A stretch of DNA of 64,000 nt, taken from positions 4,118,493-4,182,492 of the forward strand of contig OU696587.1 in assembly GCA_916048095.2 (NCBI GenBank), in the 5' to 3' direction. Position numbers and translations under genes: made by a program. Position 1 is the first letter of the stretch. Each line of letters opens with the position of its first letter. This DNA comes from Sacculina carcini (Eukaryota; Arthropoda; Thecostraca; Sacculinidae). Under the pieces are notes generated by a model that had not been told where the DNA came from, made no database searches, and saw nothing but the letters and a program-made list of their open reading frames with translations. Shown here piece by piece: positions 31,808 through 39,822 of the stretch.

Positions 31808-33346
31808 TTAACACGAGACTGTGCCTGGGAATTTTTTAGAACAAAAATTGTTCAGTAAAATATTTACTGAAGTCCAAATAATTTTCTCGGTGATATTCTT
31901 CATATCATGTGCTGAACAGAATGGTTCATTAAACTCTATGGCATGATCCTCAATCATTTCTAAGCAATGTGAAATATCAATGCACCGTTGGTCATTCGAT
32001 GTCAGAAAATCGGAAATACAAACACATGTATTTACTGTTAAATAACAAAGCATGAAAATATCCACTACTACATCACCGGGATAGAACAAACACCCACGAT
32101 CAATGCCCTTCACATACGAAAAACGGTATGCTTGGCAATTCTCGTCGGGTGCCACAAGAAATTGCTTACAGGCCGAACAATTTGACCTCCGAAGAACTGA
32201 AAAACAGAAATAACCCCCAGTAATAATGTAAATAACAGTAATAATGAATTTCCGAGGAGCGTCCCGCACATAGTCAGAATCCCAGTCAGGAAGATTTGAA
32301 AAATCTACTTGGGAAAAGTCCACGTGATTATTGGCAATGAGGAGCCTCAAATCGGTTACACTACGGACTCTTATTTTGTTTTCGCATTCAAAAATTTGCC
32401 TAGTGGATATACCGTAATTACAGCCGGATAAACGTCGATATTGGCCGAACCGATCTTCCATAAAATCGGTTTGGAATTTGCCAGGCAGAACGTACAACAT
32501 TCCCAGTTCATGAATACAGAGTTTAGTGAGTTCACTTAGGGCGTACGTTGTGTGATGAAGCGCCGAAAATGTTTCTTTCGTCAATCCCACCATCGCATTG
32601 TTTGAGTTCCAATAATCTGGCCACTGCAAAAATTTGTCAAGAATTAAATACCTCGCATCGTTTTCTGAATCTGTTAGCGGATGACAATACATGTTATTTA
32701 ACCGTTTGCCCTTATTAAGTGTCTTAACATTGCATATTGTCCACCATCGTAAGAAAATGCTTACAAAATGTGAAGTTCCTTCGGCGTACTCTAGTTGCTT
32801 ACTGGAGCCCAGAGATTTAAGCGCTTGAATCACATAATCACTGAAATTTTTCAGAACGCGCTTTACATTTTGACGTTCTAAATTGGAAGGGTTTACAGCT
32901 TTCACTGTTAGGCCATAACCAAACTTTACCAAAGATTCTGACTCGACAAATTGCAATTTTCGAATACTTGTGAATGATGCCACAATGAAATTATCGGTCA
33001 ACGAGAAATGCGGATAAATGAAGGCCTTCCTAGAGTCCTCTATATTCAGCCAGTTATTCCGTACACATTTCAATATATGCACAGTATCGAATAGAAAAAC
33101 AAGCGGACGATCGGAACAAGACGGATGTTGGTACACAATCGAAAGACCGGGAGGACTGCGGAACAATGACATTGCTTTGCGATTTACAGAATTGTTATCC
33201 GTTATTACTGATATTACCATGAATCCAAGTTGTTCCAGACGTATGATAGTTTCACGAATGAATCGGTGCAAAACATCGCCTTTCAGTGCTCTCACCGGCA
33301 ATATGTGCACTACGTCGTTGAATTTACTCAGAACACTAGAGAACAC
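31808..33346 (-). CDS. P-element (THAP9-type) transposase, THAP domain missing
   Basis: An uninterrupted minus-strand frame of 512 codons. Recognisable blocks in order are MVISVITDNNSVNRKAMSLF (about residues 43-62), VFLFDTVHILKCVRNNWLN (about 82-100), the WWTICNVKTLNKG and CHPLTDSENDARYL insert (about 208-240), and MEDRFGQYRRLSGCNYGIST (about 316-335). It ends in a cysteine-rich tail with CSACKQF. These match P-element and THAP9 proteins: a GTP-binding insert in an RNase H-like core, which cut and paste DNA. The usual N-terminal THAP zinc finger and coiled coil are absent, and hAT sequence begins at about 33,400. It may be a truncated copy or have an upstream exon. The open frame makes it the least decayed transposase here. 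Confidence 0.85.
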   Translation of the reverse strand: MFSSVLSKFNDVVHILPVRALKGDVLHRFIRETIIRLEQLGFMVISVITDNNSVNRKAMSLFRSPPGLSIVYQHPSCSDRPLVFLFDTVHILKCVRNNWLNIEDSRKAFIYPHFSLTDNFIVASFTSIRKLQFVESESLVKFGYGLTVKAVNPSNLERQNVKRVLKNFSDYVIQALKSLGSSKQLEYAEGTSHFVSIFLRWWTICNVKTLNKGKRLNNMYCHPLTDSENDARYLILDKFLQWPDYWNSNNAMVGLTKETFSALHHTTYALSELTKLCIHELGMLYVLPGKFQTDFMEDRFGQYRRLSGCNYGISTRQIFECENKIRVRSVTDLRLLIANNHVDFSQVDFSNLPDWDSDYVRDAPRKFIITVIYIITGGYFCFSVLRRSNCSACKQFLVAPDENCQAYRFSYVKGIDRGCLFYPGDVVVDIFMLCYLTVNTCVCISDFLTSNDQRCIDISHCLEMIEDHAIEFNEPFCSAHDMKNITEKIIWTSVNILLNNFCSKKFPGTVSC

Positions 33347-33399
33347 TATTGACTCAAGTGAACCGCTATGACGTCACACCGCACGCCACAAATATCTTG

Positions 33400-33760
33400 A
33401 ATGACTGTGTTCCTCTGCATATTGGATTGGATGCCTGCTTCGGAGATGCTTGCTCAAACTCGTACTGCTACAATACTTTAAATGCTCCTTACAGACGAGA
33501 CACAACTTTATCAGTACCAATTTTCTCCATCAGGTTCCAAACAGAACTACTTTTCATTTTTCCTATCATGTATACAACTTGCCTGTAAAAATTGTATAAG
33601 TCAATATGAATAGAAAACGAACAAATTACTTCTAATGTATTTATGGAAAGACTGGTAAAATATTATGCATACTATATTCAAAACATCACCGAAAACATTA
33701 CGGAAAACTACAGTAAAACGTGATATTATTAGACTTTTAGACTGTGTTGCAGTTACCCTC
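33400..33760 (-). pseudogene. hAT BED-finger fragment (copy 5)
   Basis: From GTGTTCCTCTGCATATTGGA on, the sequence matches the BED region of hAT copies 1-3 on the minus strand, then their 5' flank (GGAAAGACTGGTAAAATATT) to about 33,760. It starts only about 50 bp from the P-type ORF, so P and hAT sequences are adjacent for the third time. Confidence 0.8.
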
Positions 33761-34139
33761 TGACACAAAATATTGTCTAGGCTTAACCATAACGTAACCC
33801 ATATACAAATACAAATAAGCCATACAGACAAATATATCACAACTATGCATACAAAGTGTACAATTATCATATATGCAAACCAATACACACAAGAAAGCTT
33901 AATTGAGCGGCTAGATACAATCAGATCGCACAGCTCTACGCGCACTTACTGACATGACATGACTTTCTGGACATGTATTTGCAAGTCCTGCATCAGTTAC
34001 GCCATCTGTCAAATACACCCCACTTAGCGGCCTGCTTTCAAAACCTCCGGTACGATTAGTCCCGCCTCCCTCACGTGCAGCCGCAATCTGATTATTCCTC
34101 ACACACACTTTGAAACCTGCATTCAACAATCAATTATAA
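33761..34139. other. No gene seen
   Basis: The minus-strand frame at 33,911-34,129 is not recognised. No repeat or structure stands out. Confidence 0.4.
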
Positions 34140-34630
34140 AGAACAACCACAAATTCGGAGAAAGTCATCGGGTTTCCGTTCTGCGTTATCACTGCTGTGA
34201 ACGTTTGATAGTCAGCAGGGAGACCCTTGAGAACCATCGCCGTCAAAAACTTATCACTTACCACTTCACCCGCATTTTTCAGACCAGCTGCAGCATTTTC
34301 CGCTCGGATGTCATATCCTCATTTGCTGATTTCTTCAAAGATGTAAGTTCCCTGTACAATCAGATTATTCTTGGTGTTTTGCACGACCGGTAGTGTTCTC
34401 TCAAAATCTTTAGAGCTTTTCCACCATCATCCATGGCTTCTCTCTTTATCAATGAGAGGCTTTTGTCAATATACTGTATGAGCTCCGCAAAAACTAATGC
34501 ATTTTCATTAATAGATATAATTTCATTAATATTCCTTCCTTCTACTGGCACAACTACATAGTGGAGTTTCTGAATCCTGAGATATCCCAAAGACTTAGTC
34601 TCCCACAAATCAAAATTCTGAGCTTTACCA
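34140..34630 (-). pseudogene. Copia-type gag relic
   Basis: Minus-strand residues ENALVFAELIQYIDKSLSLI and KREAMDDGGKALKILREHY are followed, after a frameshift near 34,325, by YDIRAENAAAGLKNAGEVVS and DKFLTAMVLKGLPADYQTF. This series is the conserved core of Ty1/copia gag (UBN2-type) proteins. Gag forms the copia particle. No zinc knuckle or pol follows. The frame at 34,631-34,888 upstream is unrecognised. Confidence 0.8.
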
Positions 34631-34894
34631 TCAAACAGAAGCCGTCTGGGCCCTTAACCTGTTGACATCTTTATTTCTTAGGTAATCAACGAGAAATCCA
34701 CCCCAAACCAATACCATATATTCTCTCACACAGGATACACCGAACAGCCCAACATGCGCCAAACGATCATACATTATACATAAAGTTGTCAATTCACGGT
34801 GGATTTCGCCAAATGTTTCCACACAACAAAAACTTTGACAGAGCTGCATATGTCTCGTTGAGAAAAAAGTGTTATTAAAAGATATCACAAAGCA

Positions 34895-35615
34895 AATCTG
34901 GGTATCTCCACAACAACTCTATTTTATCAGTAGATTAATTCGAATTGATGAGAGAAAAATATATCATATAAGAGGTCGTGTTAAAAGATTAGACAGCTTT
35001 CATAGCTGGTTTTATAGAAAACAAGTGTGGAGTGTGTTGAAAAGAAACCAATCGTGTCAGTATATCTTTATGGAGAAGGCCAAATAATTATGTAAGCAGT
35101 GTAATGTCAGCTTGGATCAACCACATCTAGGCTTAGATGATTTGGCGAAACTTAGAAGCGTAGAAGCGTTGACATAATATATAGTGCATCTGTATTCGCT
35201 TAACGCTAATAATAAGAAAGTGTCATCATCAGGAAAAGGTAAAAAACATTTATATTATTTTTATATTTTTATTATTATTATTTATATATTTTTAGATATT
35301 ATTATTATATATTCTTTACATTTGTATTATTTTGAGAACCACTTTGTCCCCATTATTTCCATGAAGTCCTTCTTAAGTTGCTCATTTATGTGCTTATTGC
35401 CAAACAGGGTACAGTAGCGTAAATATTCATGTTTTTCCTAATTTATGTAGAAACTGGGAATCTGATTCACCAACATGAAAATCAATTCTATGTATTCTAT
35501 GTAATATTAAATTTATTTATAGGTGTTTCGATGGACACAATATCAAGTTATATAAGTCTCGTCAACGTTGCATACGCTGTAGTGAAATAACAAAAAGCGA
35601 TAATGTTAGAAAGAA
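34895..35615 (+). pseudogene. Family-B DNA polymerase relic (Polinton-like), N-terminal part
   Basis: Pieces align in order with the larger polymerase relic at 39.8-43.8 kb. VHLYSLNANNKKVSSSGKGK at about 35,185 matches NIYSLDANNKKVASVGHGTK. ISMKSF at about 35,360 matches ITSMKSF. RCFDGHNIKLYKSRQRCIRC at 35,523-35,582 matches QCFNHHQVKLCKNRQRCKKC, part of the cysteine-rich region before the exonuclease domain. Stops and an AT-rich insert interrupt it. The exonuclease and polymerase domains are absent. It comes from a related but distinct element, since the residues differ at about half of the positions. Confidence 0.8.
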
Positions 35616-35945
35616 ACATGTATGTTTCTTTCTAAGTATGTTTGAAAGACATACTTATACTTACTCATACTTAGACAGAAAGAAACATGTATGTTTCTTT
35701 CTGTCTAAGTATGACGTCATACTTAGGCCCCTCCCCCTTCTGACGTCATAGGATCCCCACTGGAAGTAGCGCTCTCTATACGAAAAAGCGATAAAGAAAG
35801 AAACATGTATGTTTCGTACGTTTTATTTTCGTATAGAGAGCGCTACTTCCAGTGGGGATCCTATGACGTCAGAAGGGAGAGGGGCCTAAGTATATCGTCA
35901 TACTTAGACCCTGCCCACCTGTGACGTCATATGTCACAAAGTATA
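35600..35945. repeat. Large inverted repeat with palindromic TGACGTCA sites
   Basis: The arm at 35,704-35,785 is inverted at 35,826-35,907 with about three mismatches over 82 bp, separated by 40 bp. Four TGACGTCA sites lie at 35,712, 35,741, 35,864 and 35,922. The first sits in the perfect palindrome AAGTATGACGTCATACTT. A second palindromic box, AGAAACATGTATGTTTCT, occurs at 35,612 and 35,681 and, with its last base changed, at 35,799. It lies between the two polymerase relics. I infer terminal repeats of a Polinton-like element joined head to head, or a control region. TGACGTCA is the classic CREB/ATF site. Confidence 0.8.
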
Positions 35946-36016
35946 GCAGCGTACTACTGCTTCCACACAAATTACAGACCTTGTATGAAATACTCTGAAA
36001 AATGCATCAAGTGATT

Positions 36017-36055
36017 GAAATGACGCTACCTCGCAATTACTAACAAATGTAGTAG
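36017..36055 (+). pseudogene. Tiny polymerase gene fragment
   Basis: GCTACCTCGCAATTACTAAC and flanks resemble GCTACCTCGCAATTACTAGC at about 40,116 in the polymerase gene, over about 35 bp. It is a third trace of the same gene. Confidence 0.5.
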
Positions 36056-36071
36056 TAAGAGTGGCAAAAAT

Positions 36072-36220
36072 CTATTGATTTTTTCCCCAGCGCCACCTAC
36101 CGGTCAGGTGTGTAAGTGAACTATTGATTTTTCCCCCTCGCGACGGGTCAGGTGTGTATTGATTTCCCCCCCCTCGCGACCGGTCAGGCGTGTATTGATT
36201 TTTCCCCCCACCCCCCTTTA
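36072..36220 (+). repeat. GC-skewed minisatellite
   Basis: Three to four units of 35-48 bp, each with TATTGATTTTTCCCCC, then CTCGCGACCGGTCAGG and TGTG. It lies just upstream of the first ORF of the Polinton-like element. Confidence 0.8.
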
Positions 36221-36268
36221 CTACCGATCAATACGTGTGTAATATTAATTGGACATTGTTACAAACAC

Positions 36269-36988
36269 ATGGTCGGTGTGGACACCGGATTGACATCCAA
36301 CACTGTTCGTGCAAACGATATGGAGGTGCAAAGCGGTGAGTTGACATTTGAAAATATTGTCGACAATATAATTTTTAACGATACGCCTGTGGCTGCAGTG
36401 GCGTCTGAACCACATATAATGCCTCTACAGTGCTACGAAATAGACTTTATCGATACCAATCATTTACCGGTACTGCAAGGAACTACAATCGGTCAACGTG
36501 TATGGGTAATCCTCGGAACTGTCTGGGGTGACAGCATTCGCAAGAATCTGAAGCGTGTGAAAAAACAGCTGGAGCAGTGTATGGATTATACGCATTGTCA
36601 CGACCCGTTCTGGAAAATCCGTAAGTCGTGCTTGAAAATATTCTACCAAGACGGTTTGATTCACATTCTTCTGGACACAGTGACCAATCGCAAAATGCGT
36701 ACCGACATTATCAACAAACTGTTTTCAACCTTCGAAATTCGTGTCAGACAAATTGTCCTGTCACTGCATGACGAAACTCTGATCTACTCTCCACCCAACA
36801 GTGGCAATAACAGTGGCAACAGTTCAGATCAACTAGTGTTCGTCAACGAGATTATTATGAAGACGTTTGCTGGAAGAAAACATTTCCGTGTACCTACAAA
36901 ACGCTACGAAGAATTCCAAATGAGTAAAACTGATTTGTTATTGACAGTTACCGCACACGGCCAGCCAGTCTACCGTAAGATCAAATAA
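36269..36988 (+). CDS. Polinton-like element ORF A, unknown function
   Basis: Intact 239-codon frame from the ATG at 36,269; earlier in-frame codons fall in the minisatellite. I do not recognise the protein. It has an acidic N-terminal third (EVQSGELTFENIVDN), a middle with a basic helix (SIRKNLKRVKKQLEQCMDYT) and two short Cys/His pairs (MDYTHCHD; KSCLKIF), and a short NSGNNSGNSS linker near residue 185. There is no membrane segment. It precedes the capsid-like and polymerase genes on the same strand, so it probably belongs to the same element. That it is intact while the polymerase has many breaks is odd. Possible roles (terminal protein, minor capsid protein, regulator) cannot be told apart by eye. 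Confidence 0.55.
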   Translation: MVGVDTGLTSNTVRANDMEVQSGELTFENIVDNIIFNDTPVAAVASEPHIMPLQCYEIDFIDTNHLPVLQGTTIGQRVWVILGTVWGDSIRKNLKRVKKQLEQCMDYTHCHDPFWKIRKSCLKIFYQDGLIHILLDTVTNRKMRTDIINKLFSTFEIRVRQIVLSLHDETLIYSPPNSGNNSGNSSDQLVFVNEIIMKTFAGRKHFRVPTKRYEEFQMSKTDLLLTVTAHGQPVYRKIK

Positions 36989-37252
36989 ATGCCACACTCA
37001 TTGCACAATACACATGTGTATCCATAGCGAAACGGATTCAATTTATCGAACACTATTTTTTCTCTCGTCTCTTCCGACATCCACCTACTGCTACACCTAT
37101 GTGCACGCACGTCAAACTTTGTATGTTTATGTGTGTGTTCGAAATAAAAATTTGATGTTTCAATACGTTCATGTAGTGAAAAGGATTGTAACTCATTTCT
37201 AAACAATATATTTTCACACACGCACACACACACACACCCAAACACATACAAA

Positions 37253-37705
37253 TTATACAAACAAGCGATGTATATCCTCGATAATGTTGTCCACATCTGG
37301 TGCGGGTGGTGGTGGCGATGGTGGTGGTATATCCATACCAACTAATATTTCCATTAAACGTTGATCGGTGGAATTCTCAGAGTCTGGACTTGAAGAAGAA
37401 GGTGGTCGATGACGGAGGCGTTGTCGATGTAGTCTGCGTCGTGTTTTGTAGCTCAGAGGCTGTATCCGCCCATCTTCCGACACCTTAGGTCGCTGTGGCG
37501 ACAATGACGAGTCCGTGCTGTCATCGTAATCTTCGTCACGTATCACACACATCTCTATAGGTGTCACCTTTGGATAATTTGTACGTTGGAAAGTTTTGTG
37601 GTTTTGATCGGTCTGTACAGCTTTATCTTGGGTCGAATGAGACCTATAATATGTTATTTGCGGTTCTCCTTCCTCTACAAATCGTAGTTTTATATTCAGC
37701 TCCAT
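37253..37705 (-). CDS. Polinton-like element ORF B, unknown function, opposite strand
   Basis: Intact 150-codon frame on the minus strand, starting at an ATG at 37,705. It is hydrophilic: an acidic, Ser-rich stretch (DEDYDDSTDSSLSPQRPK) is followed by a basic one (KTRRRLHRQRLRHRPPSSSS), then a proline run and a short acidic and hydrophobic end (DNIIEDIHRLFV). It looks largely disordered, with a possible nuclear targeting segment. It lies tail to tail with ORF A. No family is recognised. A small regulatory or DNA-binding protein is possible, but this is a guess from composition. Confidence 0.45.
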   Translation of the reverse strand: MELNIKLRFVEEGEPQITYYRSHSTQDKAVQTDQNHKTFQRTNYPKVTPIEMCVIRDEDYDDSTDSSLSPQRPKVSEDGRIQPLSYKTRRRLHRQRLRHRPPSSSSPDSENSTDQRLMEILVGMDIPPPSPPPPAPDVDNIIEDIHRLFV

Positions 37706-37779
37706 GATTTAAGTCGAGACAAGAGGGCAGATATGTGTGTACTATAACTACAGAATATAGAACGTTCAACTCAGCGACA

Positions 37780-37847
<68 letters not shown>

Positions 37848-38340
37848 GTGAACCATATAGCCTAAAGCAAAATTCACATTGCTCTATTTCCCTAATAACA
37901 CTATTCAAGCCTAGTCGACACACACACACGCACACACCTACACACACACACACACACACACACTATGTCAGGATGACCAGGTGTACAATGCGTGCCAATA
38001 CGGATGGAAGGGTGTCCGCACACATTGTGTCACCCTAGAGTGTGTTGCGTATGTGTTATGCGTCTGGAAAAAAACCAGATGCTTAATTGACAGAAACTAC
38101 TGCAGCAGCTTGACCCATACTGTCATGTGTTGTTTGTTAATTGCACACACACACACACACGTACACACACACACACACCTACACACATACATACATACAC
38201 GTACACATACATACACACACACACATACACACACGCACACACACACATCTCTGTCAGGATGACCAGGTGTACAATGCGTGACAATACAAATGGAAGTCGG
38301 TACACACACGCGCGCACACACACACACACTGTTTACGTAT
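37780..38340. repeat. TA and CA microsatellites with a 45-bp direct repeat
   Basis: A (TA)n tract lies at about 37,782-37,846. CA-rich tracts lie at about 37,918-37,962, 38,142-38,245 and 38,300-38,330. The sequence GTCAGGATGACCAGGTGTAC and its continuation (ATGCGTG...ATGGAAG) is present at about 37,967 and 38,254. Frames through the tracts are artefacts of simple sequence. Confidence 0.9.
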
Positions 38341-38395
38341 AAATTTTTCAAAAAAGTATTAACACCCTTAGTATGTATCAAACGTTCATGGAGGA

Positions 38396-39549
38396 ATGTG
38401 TGATTTTTATATTAATATCCCTAGTGTGAGTTCACCAGCAAACTACCCTAACAACACCACAGCTAACTTCAGAGTCGATTTACCACACAGATTAGAATTG
38501 GAGGTGAGGAAATGGAAAGTAGCACTTGTATCATTGCTAGTACCTGAAAGGCAAAAGGAAATACACAATAGAGGTGACACCAGATTATTGCGTATTAGTA
38601 GTAACATCATCGAAGAGCAAATAGTTGGAAACAAACTTAAACAACACTTTGGAATAGTACGTGTTAGAAAACAAAAAAACATACAGGAGATAAATTTCAA
38701 ACCTCCACATTACTACCGTCTAGCCCATTCATCTATTGATACAATCCACATAGAATTAACAGATATCAACGAACAAAGTTTTCCATTTATTACAGGACCT
38801 GGACTTATCGTAGTGTTACACTTCAAACAAGATATGACAGATGATTTCTACATTACGCTTGATAATTTGACAAGTATGAACATATTCTACAACAATACGC
38901 CTTCCAGTTTCCATGTCAACTTCCACATACACTTAAATTGGATCGTTCATGGCGTGTAGGATTATCAAATATAGCATTCACCAATGCATTTATGAATATC
39001 CACACTAATTTGAGAAACATAAATGTGGGTGGACATGTGTACCGTATTCCTGAAGGGGTATATCGAAGGAAAAATATTCTTTGTAATACAATTAATGGGG
39101 TTGTTGGTAAGCAAGTATTCACTATAGAGAAAAACAATCATACAACATGCCATATTGAAGATGTGGAAGTGCATCGGAAAATAGCTGATGTTTTTGGATG
39201 GTTCAGGGAATGGAACGATGAATATACTCGGCCGAACAAATCTGTATCAAACACTAATGTTGATATACACCGATTAAATCCCTCATTTATATATGTATAT
39301 GTAGATAAAATTAAAGCACAAATAGTTGGTCATACTCTAGCCCCAGTTTTGAGAATCATTTCAACCTATGAAGACGATAAATCGTATAACACTCTTTATC
39401 TACAACGAGCATTTAATCCTGTACGGTATGTAGAGCTGGAGACTGATGAATCTCGGGAAATGAGTGTCGATATTCGTGGTGCTGATGGGGAGTTGGTGAA
39501 TTTTGTTAGTAAATCTACTAGAGTTACTTTACATTTTGTGAAAAATTGA
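38396..39549 (+). pseudogene. Polinton-type structural protein (F54H12.2-like) with tandemly duplicated domain, one frameshift
   Basis: Two copies of one domain lie head to tail. Copy 1 (38,396-38,833) reads CDFYINIPSVSSP, YPNNTTANFRVDLP, LEVRKWKVALV, then EEQIVGNKL and IDTIHIELTDINEQSFPF, ending VVLHFK. Copy 2 starts at an in-frame ATG (38,834) and reads DDFYITLDNLTS, FYNNTPSSFHVNF, LDRSWRVGLS, then KAQIVGHTLAPVLRI and EMSVDIRGADGELVNF, ending VTLHFVKN. The motif order fits the uncharacterised F54H12.2-like proteins of animal Polintons, thought to be virion components. Copy 1 lacks about 75 residues between the two blocks. A one-base frameshift near 38,935 breaks copy 2. Copy 1 has a glutamine codon just where its C-terminus would be expected, so two genes may have fused by loss of a stop. 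Confidence 0.75.
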
Positions 39550-39822
39550 AAAGTTGATATTTAACATCGGAAACTTAGCTAAGTGATATTTTCACATATT
39601 TGGTGACATGCAACTGATGACAGCTGCATTTGCTACCTTACCGATATTTTCACATATCCGGCGACATGCAGCTGTAAACATTGTGTTTGGTACCTCTATC
39701 CACCACGGTGGCGCTGTATGTCGGTGCGTATAAATAGTGTAACTCGTTGTGCACCATTCATACATTGTGACTTGCATTGAGCTACACGGTGATTTCCTTA
39801 CGTTGACACTGCTTGACTCAAC

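Noticed and set aside
37780-38340. CRISPR-like or satellite array
   Set aside because: Repeats are simple microsatellites and one 45-bp duplication; there are no regular spacers.
38097-38381. Overlapping frames on both strands in the CA-rich tracts
   Set aside because: They are translations of simple repeats (CVCVC, HTHTH) and change with repeat number.
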